NCBI GenBank assembly: GCA_017480245.1
Contig: JAFVBA010000010.1
Span: 186,001 to 250,000 of the forward strand
Reading direction: 5' to 3'
DNA: 64,000 bases
From: Bacteroidales bacterium
Lineage (GTDB): Bacteria > Bacteroidota > Bacteroidia > Bacteroidales > P3
Both the position numbers and the translations under genes were made by a program. Below, piece by piece: positions 9,016 to 18,332 of the stretch (its first letter is position 1; each line of letters begins with the position of its first letter). The notes beneath the pieces are model-generated. The model was not told where the DNA came from. It saw only the letters and a list, made by a program, of their open reading frames with translations, and ran no database searches.

Positions 9016-9048
9016 GGGAGTATTCCTTATGGGGTGCTCCCTATTTTT
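9016..9048 (+). terminator. Hairpin with T-run between the two lipoprotein genes
   Basis: GGGAG (9016-9020) pairs with CTCCC (9037-9041), with a possible inner CC/GG pair, and is followed by TATTTTT. It may partly terminate the first gene's transcript and so set the ratio of copy 1 to copy 2. Confidence 0.5.
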
Positions 9049-9067
9049 AAAGAAAATAAATAGAGAT

Positions 9068-9307
9068 ATGAAAACTATAAAATTATCAACCGTTATCGCT
9101 GTTGCATTATTTGGTTTCGCTGCTTGCAATGATTCTACGGATTGCATTTGTAATGTTGAAACCGCAACGAAATCTGGTATTGTGAAATCACAGAGAAGTG
9201 TCAATCTTTCCGATTGGGATAAGGATTGTTCGAAGATTACGGCAGAGGATTTAAAAGAAATTGAAGGTGTGAATATCAGCGAATTAATCGATTGCTCAGA
9301 GCACTAA
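9068..9307 (+). CDS. Small cysteine-rich lipoprotein, copy 2
   Basis: 79 residues from the ATG at 9068; a longer frame from 9008 would include the hairpin and disrupt the signal peptide. MKTIKLSTVIAVALFGFAAC gives a lipobox with Cys 20. The mature part shows TDCICNV, DWDKDCSKITAEDLKEI and IDCSEH, aligning with the DDTKDCECAL..., GDCDEISFDDL and LNCEEK pattern of copy 1. The two genes are therefore a tandem duplication that has diverged. Function unknown. The stop is 6 bases before the next gene, so it is co-transcribed with the MauE/thioredoxin-like gene. Confidence 0.75.
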   Translation: MKTIKLSTVIAVALFGFAACNDSTDCICNVETATKSGIVKSQRSVNLSDWDKDCSKITAEDLKEIEGVNISELIDCSEH

Positions 9308-9313
9308 TCTTTC

Positions 9314-10393
9314 ATGAAAACTAAAAATATTGTCGGCATTATAGCCCGCATTATTGTGGGTTTAGTGTTTATTGCATCTGCCGTAACAAAGTATTTATCT
9401 ATTGATGCGGTGGATTTGTTTGTTTATGAACACCGGATATTCTCTTGGGAAGTTACTACGTTTGTTACACGCCTTCTAATCGTGCTTGAAGCCTTTGTCG
9501 GAATAATGCTTATTGTCGGAATCTATCCTAAGCAATTCAAATGGACGGCAATAGTAATGCTTATCGGCTTTTCAGTTTATGTTATATTAAAACCGTTATT
9601 ATTTAATGTAAATGAGGAAAATTGTCATTGCTTCGGCACAGTCCTTTTACTCAATGACAGAGATACTTTAATCAAGAATGTAATTCTTTTGGTGATTTCT
9701 TATTTTATGTTTTGGAATAAAGGAGTTACGGAATTGAATTATAAAGTTGTTGATGTCAAATTAAAAAATGGTGATATAACACAGCGTTATAGAAAAACTT
9801 GTAGCGGTTTTCTGTATTCCCAACGCAAATTCTTGGCAGTAGTTACATTTATTGTTCTGTTTGTTGTGGCAAATATGGTTTTTATGCCTGAACCTATTTC
9901 AAGAAAACTTTATCCTAAAACGGCATCGATAGACAAAGATAAGTTTGAACTTCTTATCGGATTGTCTTCAACGGAAAATCTTTCCGGCAAAGATACAAAC
10001 CTAACAGCTCTTTATAATGCTGCGCAAGATTCCATAAGAAAATTAAATATCACTCAAGGGAATAAAATATTGTGTCTGTATTCTACGGGATGTAAGTATT
10101 GTAAGCGAGCTTCCAAACGACTTGATGTAGTAAGACAGAAGTATAATATCGCAGACTCTTCTTTTGCTATTATATTCTGGGGAAACGATGTAAAAGTAGA
10201 TAGTTTTTTTGTAAAAACCAATACAAAAGTTCTTCCTCATACATTAGTTTCTCCGTGGGTATTTCTTCCTGCTACAAAAGGAAAGCAGCCTGTTATTGCA
10301 TTAATGAAGGACGGAAGCGTAGAGAAACTTTTAAAATATCCTAATATAAACGAAAAAGAGATTTATGATTTTATGTTTCAGGATATGAAATAA
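9314..10393 (+). CDS. MauE/DoxX-like membrane protein with C-terminal thioredoxin-like domain
   Basis: 359 residues. Residues 1-140 form four membrane helices of the MauE/DoxX type with a cysteine pair in NCHCFG, the counterpart of CGCFG in the BT_3928 family. A fifth helix (about 175-195) is followed by a periplasmic domain with ILCLYSTGCKYCKRASKRL, a thioredoxin-like CxxC site (CKYC). The design suggests membrane-coupled thiol-disulfide transfer, as VKOR/DsbD-like systems do, but the reaction is not known. A paralogue lies at 42106-43233. The gene directly follows two small Cys-rich lipoproteins, possible redox clients. Confidence 0.78.
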   Translation: MKTKNIVGIIARIIVGLVFIASAVTKYLSIDAVDLFVYEHRIFSWEVTTFVTRLLIVLEAFVGIMLIVGIYPKQFKWTAIVMLIGFSVYVILKPLLFNVNEENCHCFGTVLLLNDRDTLIKNVILLVISYFMFWNKGVTELNYKVVDVKLKNGDITQRYRKTCSGFLYSQRKFLAVVTFIVLFVVANMVFMPEPISRKLYPKTASIDKDKFELLIGLSSTENLSGKDTNLTALYNAAQDSIRKLNITQGNKILCLYSTGCKYCKRASKRLDVVRQKYNIADSSFAIIFWGNDVKVDSFFVKTNTKVLPHTLVSPWVFLPATKGKQPVIALMKDGSVEKLLKYPNINEKEIYDFMFQDMK

Positions 10394-10450
10394 TTATTTC
10401 ACTTTTGCGTTTATAGGTATGGATTCACTAACTTAAAAAAATAAAATATT

Positions 10451-12004
10451 ATGGTTAAGATACTTTGGGCTGATGACGAAATAGATTTACTTAAACCGTA
10501 CATTCTGTTTTTGGAGGCAAAGGATTATAAGGTTATTCCTGCTACTGACGGCAGCGAAGCGTTGGAAATTTTGGATAAGGAGAGTGTTGATATTATGTTT
10601 TTGGACGAAAATATGCCTGGTATCAACGGTTTGGAAACTCTTACGAGGGTTAAAAACAAGTATCCGTCTCTTCCTGTTATTATGATTACCAAAAGCGAAG
10701 AGGAGAACATAATGGAACAGGCTATCGGCTCCAAAATATCCGATTATTTGATAAAACCCGTTAATCCTAACCAAATTCTCTTAACTCTTAAGAAACATCT
10801 TGACACCAAAAAGTTGGTTACGCAAACCCAAACGATGTCTTACCAACAGGAATTCCGCAATATAAGTATGCAAATCAATCAAGGTTTAGATTACAACGAA
10901 TGGACTCAACTTTACAAGCAACTTGTCCATTGGGAAATAGAACTTGCGGAAAATAATGATGAAAGTATTTTTGAGATATTGAAGACTCAGAAAAGCGAAG
11001 CAAACGAACAATTCTCCAAATACTATCAAAAGAATTATATTAAATGGCTTAATGATGACGGAGAGGCATCTCCGCTAATGTCGCACAGAGTTCTACAGCG
11101 CAAAATCTTTCCTCTGTTGAAAGAAAAGAAACGTCCTGTTTTCCTTATCGTACTTGACAATTTCCGTTTTGACCAATGGCGTGCTTTACAGCCTGAAATA
11201 GAAAAGCAATTGATGGTTGAAGAAGAGGGAATCTATTATGCAATCCTTCCGACCACAACTCAATATGCAAGAAACGCATTATTCGCTTCTTTGCTACCGA
11301 GTGATATTAAGAAAATGTTTCCTCAGTATTGGTTAGACGAAGATAAAGAGGGTAACAAGAATCAATATGAACCCGATTTGTTGAATGAAAACCTTAAACG
11401 CCACAGAATCAAAGTCAATACTACATATCACAAAGTTTTGAACGTAACTTACGGTATGCGTATGATAGATATTTTGCCTAATTTTATGCAAAATGACCTT
11501 AATGTTATAGTTTATAACTTTATTGATATGCTTTCGCACGCCAGAACGGACAGTGATTTGGTCAGAGAGTTGGCTGCGGACGAGAATGCGTACAGAGGCG
11601 TTACTCTTACGTGGTATGAACACTCTCCGTTGAAAGAAGTATTGAAGTATTTGTCGGATAAGGATGTTGATGTCTTTATTACAACCGACCACGGCAGTGT
11701 AAAGGTGGATTCTCCTGTGAAGATAAAATCCAATAAAGACGCTTCGGTTAATCTTCGTTACAAGATAGGACGTTTATTGGACTACGACCCGAAAGAAGTC
11801 TTCGGAATAAAAGACTCAGCGGACGTAAAAATTCCGCCTTTGAGCATAATGAGCCAAATGATATTCGCAAGGGCAACGGATTTCTTCGTTTATCCTACCG
11901 AATATAACAAATACGTTCAATATTATATGAATACATTCCAACACGGAGGTATTTCAATGGAAGAATGTATGATACCGTTGATTCACCTTGTGCCTAAAAA
12001 ATAA
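10451..12004 (+). CDS. porX: T9SS response regulator PorX (REC-PglZ)
   Basis: 517 residues, the size of Porphyromonas PorX. The receiver domain (1-118) shows the acidic pair DDE (8-10), phosphoacceptor Asp 52 in FLDENMPG, Thr 80 and Lys 102. A helical linker leads to a PglZ-type alkaline-phosphatase-fold domain (about 200-515) with VLDNFRFDQW, LPTTTQYARN and TTDHGSVKV, the likely zinc-binding and catalytic positions. With the histidine kinase PorY, PorX controls T9SS gene expression and protein secretion; its PglZ domain has been reported to hydrolyse phosphodiesters or cyclic oligonucleotides. PorY is not in the window. The stop is followed after 7 bases by tsaE. Confidence 0.95.
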   Translation: MVKILWADDEIDLLKPYILFLEAKDYKVIPATDGSEALEILDKESVDIMFLDENMPGINGLETLTRVKNKYPSLPVIMITKSEEENIMEQAIGSKISDYLIKPVNPNQILLTLKKHLDTKKLVTQTQTMSYQQEFRNISMQINQGLDYNEWTQLYKQLVHWEIELAENNDESIFEILKTQKSEANEQFSKYYQKNYIKWLNDDGEASPLMSHRVLQRKIFPLLKEKKRPVFLIVLDNFRFDQWRALQPEIEKQLMVEEEGIYYAILPTTTQYARNALFASLLPSDIKKMFPQYWLDEDKEGNKNQYEPDLLNENLKRHRIKVNTTYHKVLNVTYGMRMIDILPNFMQNDLNVIVYNFIDMLSHARTDSDLVRELAADENAYRGVTLTWYEHSPLKEVLKYLSDKDVDVFITTDHGSVKVDSPVKIKSNKDASVNLRYKIGRLLDYDPKEVFGIKDSADVKIPPLSIMSQMIFARATDFFVYPTEYNKYVQYYMNTFQHGGISMEECMIPLIHLVPKK

Positions 12005-12011
12005 TCAATCA

Positions 12012-12431
12012 ATGAAAGAATTTACCATTCATTCACTTGAAGATATTGACAGGGTAGCAAAAGAATTTCTTTCCTCAATCGGAGAAAATAAAATCTTTGC
12101 TTTTAACGGTAAGATGGGAGCGGGCAAAACCACTTTCATAAAAGCAATATGCAAAGCGTTGAATGTGCAGGATAATGTCTGTTCTCCGACCTTTGCAATA
12201 GTCAATGTGTATAACTCAGATGAGGTAGGAGAAATTTATCACTTTGATTTCTATCGGTTAAATGAGCCTTCGCAAGCGTTGGATATAGGAACAGAAGAAT
12301 ATTTCTACTCAGGAAATTATTGTTTTTTGGAATGGGCAGAGAATATAGGAGAGTTTTTGCCCGAAGATTGTATTTTTGTAGATATAACAGAGAACACAGA
12401 CAAAATGAGAACGGTAAAGTTAAACTTATAG
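12012..12431 (+). CDS. tsaE: tRNA threonylcarbamoyladenosine biosynthesis ATPase TsaE
   Basis: 139 residues from the ATG at 12012; the track-like earlier ATG at 11988 lies within porX. The P-loop is NGKMGAGKTTF, with the family's SPTFAIVNVY, YHFDFYRL and FLEWAENIGEFLP. TsaE works with TsaB and TsaD to make t6A37 in tRNAs that read ANN codons. Adjacent to porX, an arrangement I have seen in other Bacteroidetes. It ends 8 bases before the acyltransferase gene, so the three form an operon. Confidence 0.93.
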   Translation: MKEFTIHSLEDIDRVAKEFLSSIGENKIFAFNGKMGAGKTTFIKAICKALNVQDNVCSPTFAIVNVYNSDEVGEIYHFDFYRLNEPSQALDIGTEEYFYSGNYCFLEWAENIGEFLPEDCIFVDITENTDKMRTVKLNL

Positions 12432-12439
12432 TTGATGAT

Positions 12440-13300
12440 ATGACAGACAATACAGATAATATAAAAATAACACCCCAATTTATTTCGTTGGAAAGGATAC
12501 TTGCGGCAAAGAATCCTAAGCTTTTGAAAATTATTCCTAAATTTGTCCTGACGAAGTTCAAAAAATTTATTTGTTTGGACAGAATTAACGAAATCATATA
12601 CAAATACCGTGATTACAAAGGGGTTGATTTTGCCAATGTATTGTTAGATGAATTGAAAATTAAGCGTGTTATCAATAACGAAGAGAATATTCCTTTAACG
12701 GGACGGCCTCTTGTTGTTGCCAATCACCCGTTGGGAAGTATTGACGGGGTAACTCTTATCAGTATTATGGGAACTAAGCGCAGCGATGTCTTGTTTCCTG
12801 TCAATGACATCTTATGTCAATTGCCCGGATTGAAAAGCGTTTTTGTTCCTATCAATAAATACGGCCGCAATACCGAAAATCACAACGCTTTGAACGAGGC
12901 TTTTGCAGGCAATTCGGCAATGTGTTTCTTTCCTGCGGGAACTGAAAGCAAGATTATCAAAGGAAAATTTCAGGATTTCCCCTGGAAAAAAAGTTTTGTC
13001 AAAAAAGCACAACAGTTTAATCGAGATATTGTCCCTGTGTATATAGAAGGAATGAACAGCAAGGCATTTTACAGATTGTATAAGATAAGACATTTCTTCG
13101 GAGTCAAATTTGATTTGGAAATGATAATGCTTCCGCGAGAAATGTTCAAACAAGAAGGCAAGACTATCACGCTTACTTTCGGCAAAAAGATACCTTGCGC
13201 AGTTTTGGACGCAAGATACAACGCTTTGCAGTGGGCTGACAAAATCCGTTCCTATGTTTATAAACTCAAAGAAAATAAATACGCAGAATTTATTTCATAA
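12440..13300 (+). CDS. GlsA-like lysophospholipid/O-acyltransferase (PlsC fold)
   Basis: 286 residues from the ATG at 12440 that follows the tsaE stop. The acyltransferase signature NHPLGSIDG (HX4D) is followed by FVPINKYGRN, FFPAGTESK and the acceptor-pocket VPVYIEGMNSKAFYRL. This matches the O-acyltransferase half (GlsA, or OlsA-like) of Bacteroidetes glycine/ornithine lipid synthesis, which esterifies the lyso-lipid made by GlsB. A GlsB-like gene lies at 20432-21379. In Bacteroides the pair is adjacent; here they are separated by the restriction gene and the sigma-factor gene and face each other. The acceptor amino acid cannot be read from sequence. Confidence 0.8.
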   Translation: MTDNTDNIKITPQFISLERILAAKNPKLLKIIPKFVLTKFKKFICLDRINEIIYKYRDYKGVDFANVLLDELKIKRVINNEENIPLTGRPLVVANHPLGSIDGVTLISIMGTKRSDVLFPVNDILCQLPGLKSVFVPINKYGRNTENHNALNEAFAGNSAMCFFPAGTESKIIKGKFQDFPWKKSFVKKAQQFNRDIVPVYIEGMNSKAFYRLYKIRHFFGVKFDLEMIMLPREMFKQEGKTITLTFGKKIPCAVLDARYNALQWADKIRSYVYKLKENKYAEFIS

Positions 13301-13303
13301 TGA

Positions 13304-13385
13304 GAGTTTAAAGTTTAGAGTTTAAGGTTTAAATCCGTACTCGGAATCTCTAAACCCTAAACTTTAAACATTAAACTTTGAACTC
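13304..13385 (+). repeat. Heptamer hairpin, GTTTAAA type (copy II-1)
   Basis: GTTTAAA, GTTTAGA, GTTTAAG, GTTTAAA in perfect 7-bp phase, a short centre (TCCGTACTCGGA) and then the inverted heptamers TAAACCC, TAAACTT, TAAACAT, TAAACTT. It lies between two convergent genes and runs over the stop codon of the restriction gene (last residues FKV). A long imperfect stem-loop in RNA from either strand is expected, so it may act as a bidirectional terminator. Confidence 0.75.
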
Positions 13386-16300
13386 AGGCAAATTTTCTAT
13401 GATTTCAACACTTTGCAATGACAGGTTGATAATCCTTAGCAGAAGATTAAAAATATATTTCTCGTCTCCGACTTCTTTACACCAGTCATTAGCATCGTTA
13501 GTTATGCCACTTTTCTTGTCTGTTGTAATTGCATAACGCTCCATTATCCATTCAATAGCCGATTTCCCATTTACAATGTAGTCGTATGCCTTTAAAGGAA
13601 TTTCGTTTATGGTAATAAGATTGTTAAATATTATCTGCGTTTTGTTTTTTGCCTTTGCACTTCCGCCGAATTTCATTTTTTGAACTATGTATGATATTTG
13701 CTCGTACGGTTGATAAGTAATAACACATTTGTTATACGGTTCAATCGTTTCATAATTCAAATGCAAATCCGCAAGTTGTCTTCCAACCTTGGAAAATGCC
13801 CAAAAATCCTCTGCTTTCTCCACTAATGGAATACGCGGTAACATTTTCTTTAAATCATTGGCAAAAGTCTTGCGGTAACTTTCGCAATGAAGAAAACCAT
13901 ATACATAATAAAAAATATCTTCTTTGATTACACGGTTACCGTATTGCTTTCTTGCACGCTCAAGTATAAAATCCGTAATTGCATCACGCTTTATATAATC
14001 ATCTTCAGCCGCATTATCAAACAAAGTTTTTTCTTTGTTTTGCTTTTCATAGTAATAAAGGGGAAAACATTGCCCGTTAAACATTGTTTGTAAGTCAGGA
14101 ATACAGTCTGTTATCAATACAGAGAAGTCTTTTGAAGCACTAATACCGCTAATACAAATTACAAGGTTTTGATGTTTGGAGGTTGGAAAGATTTGCGACC
14201 AGATACCCGGACGTTCAATTAAATAACGGTTATAATATAGTAATTGCTTATTGTAGGGTCTGTAGTTACCAATTCTAATGTTAGAATTATCAAGATTAAG
14301 TTCTATATTCTTTTCTGCACTTCTCTTTAAATTTACTGTCCATGAAATTTTAGTTTCATCATTACTTAATATAGTAATTTCATTTGCAGATAACAGTTTT
14401 CGTTGTGAGTTATAAAAGTCAATCATTCTGACAACATTGTCCTGTAATTTGTTTTTGCTGTAATTATATACCCAAATATCTCTGTTAGTTGCAATTCCTA
14501 TTAATTGAGTTAAGAAAAAACTTTTTTCTTTTGGAGAAAATTTCTTTTCAGGTTCAATAGGAATATAGTTAGAAAACGAATCATTGCGTTTGTTTATCCA
14601 ATCGCCATGTTCATTTGGAGTTATAATTTCAAAAGGTATGTTTTTAACGGAAGAAAACTTGTCTATAATTTGTAGTTTCTGCTCTCTGGAAAGATAATCT
14701 CCTATATCGTGGTAGTATATTGTGGCTTTGCCTTGTTGTTGAGGCTTTTTGATTAATAAAGTTATAGCAATAGGCGTACGGCTTCCCAATCCAAATATAT
14801 TTCCTGCCTCTTTTTGACGTAATTCTCCGGATGTACGACAATTTCCTCTTAAATTAAAAACATAAATTGCAGAAAATTCTTTTTCCAATGACTTTCTGAA
14901 CCCGTCTAATCCATTACTGTCAAGCCAAGAAGCGTTACTGATAAAAGCAATTACCCCTTCGTCATCTTTACTTAGCCTGTCTGTTGCCCAACGGAATGCT
15001 TTAATATAACTATCGTACGCTGCTTTGTTCAGATTAGCGCAACTGGTGGCAACATATTTCTCTTCAATTTGTTTTTCTAACAACGGATAGGATTGATTTT
15101 GGGCATTGTCGCTGACAGACTTCTGCCCGATAGAATAAGGCGGATTGCCGATAATAACGGTTATAGGTTTATTAATCTGTTTTTTTATTCGGGCAGTGTT
15201 TTCTGGGAAAGTAGGTTCAATAAGTTCGGTTTGGGTATTTTGTTTTGAGTACATCTGTTCGCCTAATTGGAAAGTATCAGTCAGACATATCCCCTCAAAA
15301 GATTGATAGGTATCATTACTTTGTTGTAAGTCGTGATAAACGTTTTCAATGTTGATACTTGCAATGTAATATGCCAACAAAACTATTTCATTGGCAAATA
15401 TCTCGTGCTTATATTTCCTTTCCAAATCCTCATCTTTGATAATACCGCTTTGCAACAGCCTTGTAATAAACGTACCCGTCCCAGTAAAAGGGTCAATTAT
15501 ATTAACGTTTTTATCAGTCAAAGAACGTGAAAATTCTTTATTCAACACATACTCCACACTCTTGATAATAAAATCCACAACTTCCACGGGAGTATATACA
15601 ATTCCCAGTTGCTCGGTTGTTTTCTTGAAAGCCAGACGGAAAAACTTGTCATAAAGTTCCACAACTATCTTTTGCTTAGCTTGAGAGTTGTCAATACCTG
15701 CTGCTCTTAACTTAACACTGCGGTAAAACTTCTCAAGGTTTTCATTATCCTGTGCATCAATACGGTCATTTAATAAGTCAATGATTTTATTCAAAGACTT
15801 ACTCATCGGATTATTAGCCGCAAAAGAATAATTCTCAAATAGGGCTTCAAAGACAGGCTTTGTGATAATATGTTGTGCCAACATCTCCACCGCAGTTTGC
15901 TCCTTAACTGACGGATTGATATTTTTGTGCAGACCTTTCAAGAATTTATCAAACTCTTTTTTTGCTTTTTCGTCCGTATTTATCAATTCGGTAATTTGTT
16001 TTATGTGTCTTTCGGCTATTTTTGCCACATCCTCCGCCCATTGTTCCCAATAGCGTTTTTTACCTACCTTTTCAACCATACGGGCATAGATAACGCTTTG
16101 CAGATTTTCAAAACGCATCTCCATCTGCTCGGCAATAGTTTGTTTTATATCCGTATTGTCAAAAGTATTATCCGATGTTTCTGTATCATTATCTGCACTT
16201 GTTCCGCCAAAAATAGAACCTGTCAAAAGGATATTTGATGGGCGTTTTTTATTTAGTTCAATCTTATTAACAAATGCGTCAAAGCGGTCATCGTGAGCCC

Positions 16301-18248
16301 GTAAGGCGTTAAGTATCTCCCAAACCACTTTGAAATCTTCGCTGTTATCCAATACGTTTTCAGGTTTTACATCTTCGGGAACTACAACGGGAATAATAAT
16401 ATAGCCGTATTTCTTCCCTTCTGCTTTCCTCATCACCCTGCCTACCGATTGTACGACATCCACCTGCGAATTTTTAGGAGAGAAAAACAGAATTGCGTCC
16501 AACGAAGGCACATCTACTCCTTCGGAAAGGCAACGTACGTTAGTCAATATCCGACATTGGTTTCTGTCATTGGGAGATTGTTTCAACCAATTGAGTTTTT
16601 GGTCGCGTATTGTGGCACCCATAGACCCATCTACGTGATTTGCTTGTATTGTTACCGTAGTTTGTCTGTCTTTTTCCTCCAATTCCTGTGAATAAATCTC
16701 ACTGCATGTATTCAATGCCTGACTTGTTGCCTTTGACCACGCAATAGTACGGCAAAAAGCCACGGCACGCCTCATCGGTTCGGGGTCTGTTTGTTTCAAT
16801 ATATCATTTTCCACCAATGTTTTCTTACTTAGCGCATTTATACAGCCGACAAGTTTTGCCATATCGTCAGTTTCCAAAGGTGTTTTGCCGTCATACTGTA
16901 TTGTTTGCAGACTTTCTTTCATTCTTTGGCTTACTTCACTCTGTGAAACCGTCAAAACAATTACTTTATAATCGGAAAGCAAATTCTTATCTACCGCCTC
17001 ACCGAAACCTATCCTGTAAATATCATTGCCATACAACGCAACATCGTCCATACTGCACAAATAAGCGTCTTTTTCCCTTGCTTTGATTTGGTCGTTTTGC
17101 TTATACAGACGCGGAGTTGCCGTCATATACAAACGTTTCTTGGCTTTGATAAAATCATTGCTATGAACACGGACAAAAGTACTCTCTTCCTCGCCCTTAA
17201 GCGTAACTCCTGTAGTACGGTGTGCCTCATCGCAGATAATCAAATCAAAAATGAATTTTTCACCCATCAACTTCTGGGCATCGGATATTACTTTTATGGA
17301 TTGGTATGTAGAAAAAACAACCAGCATCTCATCATTGCGTTTGCTGTTTATCCTCTCTATTTGATATTTTACATTGTTTGCATCCGTGGAAGCGGGCATC
17401 GCCAAATCTTCTATTGTATATATGTTGCTGTCTTCATCTTTCTTGGTTTTCTTTTGGCTTACTCCGCTGTCAGAACATACACATACGGCGTGGATTTTCC
17501 TTTCTGCATCATAATTCCAGGCTCTTAGTGTTTGGGATAGCAACGCTATTGACGGGACAAGGAAAAGTATTGTACCTTTGTGTGCAGTTATCTCTTCCGC
17601 TATCTTTAAAGAAGTATAGGTCTTGCCTGTTCCGCATGCCATTATAAGTTTTCCGCGTTCGTTTTCCTTAAAATATTCTTTTGTCTTCTGCAAAGCCGTC
17701 AGTTGATGTTCCATTAACTGTTTTTTCTTACTTAAGACATTGTCTTTATTTGTGCCTTCGTCCAACTCTTTCCAGTCTATATCAAACGAAAGCAACTCCC
17801 CATAACCCAAACGTGCGGCAGGAATGATTTGATTTTGAAAATTACCCCAGGCATTTGCGGTCATACCTTTTTCCGTTGTGTCTATCCAAAGACGGAAAGC
17901 AAACTGACGTGTCTGTCCTTGGTCATCAACGAATTTTCTTGTTGAGGTGGAAAGAAAAGTATTCACATCGCCTTTGTCAATATAGGTGTCGGCAGCAAAA
18001 CATTTGCATTGTATAGCCCAATAATCGTTTTCAAACGTTTGTGCAACCAAATCAATACCCGTATCCGTCAGACTTATGGAATCTCTGTAAGGAAACTCAT
18101 TCCATAACCAAACTTTACTCAGTTGATTCTTATACATCGGGTAAGTCAATAGGAAATTCTTTATAAGGTTTTCAAATTTCCCGCCCTTATCTCTTTGAGA
18201 AAATGCTTCTTTTCTGTACTTATCTAATACTTCTTTTAAATATGCCAT
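13371..18248 (-). CDS. Type ISP single-chain restriction-modification enzyme (LlaGI/LlaBIII-like)
   Basis: 1625 residues. Domains in order: Mrr-like nuclease with E26, D65 (TGIDLV) and Q80-C-K82; superfamily 2 helicase with Walker A ACGTGKT (204-210), DEAH (340-343), MTATPR (375-380) and motif VI QSVGRVMRK (600-608); helical coupler (about 640-880); gamma-type N6-adenine methyltransferase with DPFTGTGTF (919-927) and NPPY (1035-1038); C-terminal target-recognition region. This is the layout and length of Type ISP enzymes, which translocate along DNA and cut between two convergent sites while methylating one strand. No separate S or M gene is present. The last codons lie in a heptamer repeat. 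The recognition sequence cannot be predicted. All key motifs look intact. Confidence 0.92.
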   Translation of the reverse strand: MAYLKEVLDKYRKEAFSQRDKGGKFENLIKNFLLTYPMYKNQLSKVWLWNEFPYRDSISLTDTGIDLVAQTFENDYWAIQCKCFAADTYIDKGDVNTFLSTSTRKFVDDQGQTRQFAFRLWIDTTEKGMTANAWGNFQNQIIPAARLGYGELLSFDIDWKELDEGTNKDNVLSKKKQLMEHQLTALQKTKEYFKENERGKLIMACGTGKTYTSLKIAEEITAHKGTILFLVPSIALLSQTLRAWNYDAERKIHAVCVCSDSGVSQKKTKKDEDSNIYTIEDLAMPASTDANNVKYQIERINSKRNDEMLVVFSTYQSIKVISDAQKLMGEKFIFDLIICDEAHRTTGVTLKGEEESTFVRVHSNDFIKAKKRLYMTATPRLYKQNDQIKAREKDAYLCSMDDVALYGNDIYRIGFGEAVDKNLLSDYKVIVLTVSQSEVSQRMKESLQTIQYDGKTPLETDDMAKLVGCINALSKKTLVENDILKQTDPEPMRRAVAFCRTIAWSKATSQALNTCSEIYSQELEEKDRQTTVTIQANHVDGSMGATIRDQKLNWLKQSPNDRNQCRILTNVRCLSEGVDVPSLDAILFFSPKNSQVDVVQSVGRVMRKAEGKKYGYIIIPVVVPEDVKPENVLDNSEDFKVVWEILNALRAHDDRFDAFVNKIELNKKRPSNILLTGSIFGGTSADNDTETSDNTFDNTDIKQTIAEQMEMRFENLQSVIYARMVEKVGKKRYWEQWAEDVAKIAERHIKQITELINTDEKAKKEFDKFLKGLHKNINPSVKEQTAVEMLAQHIITKPVFEALFENYSFAANNPMSKSLNKIIDLLNDRIDAQDNENLEKFYRSVKLRAAGIDNSQAKQKIVVELYDKFFRLAFKKTTEQLGIVYTPVEVVDFIIKSVEYVLNKEFSRSLTDKNVNIIDPFTGTGTFITRLLQSGIIKDEDLERKYKHEIFANEIVLLAYYIASINIENVYHDLQQSNDTYQSFEGICLTDTFQLGEQMYSKQNTQTELIEPTFPENTARIKKQINKPITVIIGNPPYSIGQKSVSDNAQNQSYPLLEKQIEEKYVATSCANLNKAAYDSYIKAFRWATDRLSKDDEGVIAFISNASWLDSNGLDGFRKSLEKEFSAIYVFNLRGNCRTSGELRQKEAGNIFGLGSRTPIAITLLIKKPQQQGKATIYYHDIGDYLSREQKLQIIDKFSSVKNIPFEIITPNEHGDWINKRNDSFSNYIPIEPEKKFSPKEKSFFLTQLIGIATNRDIWVYNYSKNKLQDNVVRMIDFYNSQRKLLSANEITILSNDETKISWTVNLKRSAEKNIELNLDNSNIRIGNYRPYNKQLLYYNRYLIERPGIWSQIFPTSKHQNLVICISGISASKDFSVLITDCIPDLQTMFNGQCFPLYYYEKQNKEKTLFDNAAEDDYIKRDAITDFILERARKQYGNRVIKEDIFYYVYGFLHCESYRKTFANDLKKMLPRIPLVEKAEDFWAFSKVGRQLADLHLNYETIEPYNKCVITYQPYEQISYIVQKMKFGGSAKAKNKTQIIFNNLITINEIPLKAYDYIVNGKSAIEWIMERYAITTDKKSGITNDANDWCKEVGDEKYIFNLLLRIINLSLQSVEIIENLPEFKV

Positions 18249-18249
18249 C

Positions 18250-18291
18250 GTGATTGACAGTTTTAATTAATTGTCATCAACTATCAATCAC
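18250..18291 (-). promoter_or_regulatory. Inverted repeat immediately before the restriction gene start
   Basis: GTGATTGACAGTT (18250-18262) and AACTATCAATCAC (18279-18291) form a 13-bp inverted repeat with one mismatch and a 16-base loop, one base from the ATG. It could be an operator or a hairpin masking the start codon. No controller-protein gene is adjacent. Confidence 0.5.
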
Positions 18292-18320
18292 TTAGGAAGT
18301 AATATCAAATAGAAAAAGTG

Positions 18321-18328
18321 CAAACTTA
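18321..18328 (-). promoter_or_regulatory. Candidate -7 box (TAAGTTTG) for the restriction gene
   Basis: On the minus strand TAAGTTTGC matches TAnnTTTG, 73 bases before the ATG at 18248, just downstream of the structured region. A good -33 element was not found. Confidence 0.45.
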
Positions 18329-18332
18329 TCTA

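Noticed and set aside
13304..13385. Telomere-like TTTAAAC repeat suggesting a replicon end
   Set aside because: The same heptamers occur in several internal gaps in inverted pairs, with genes continuing on both sides.
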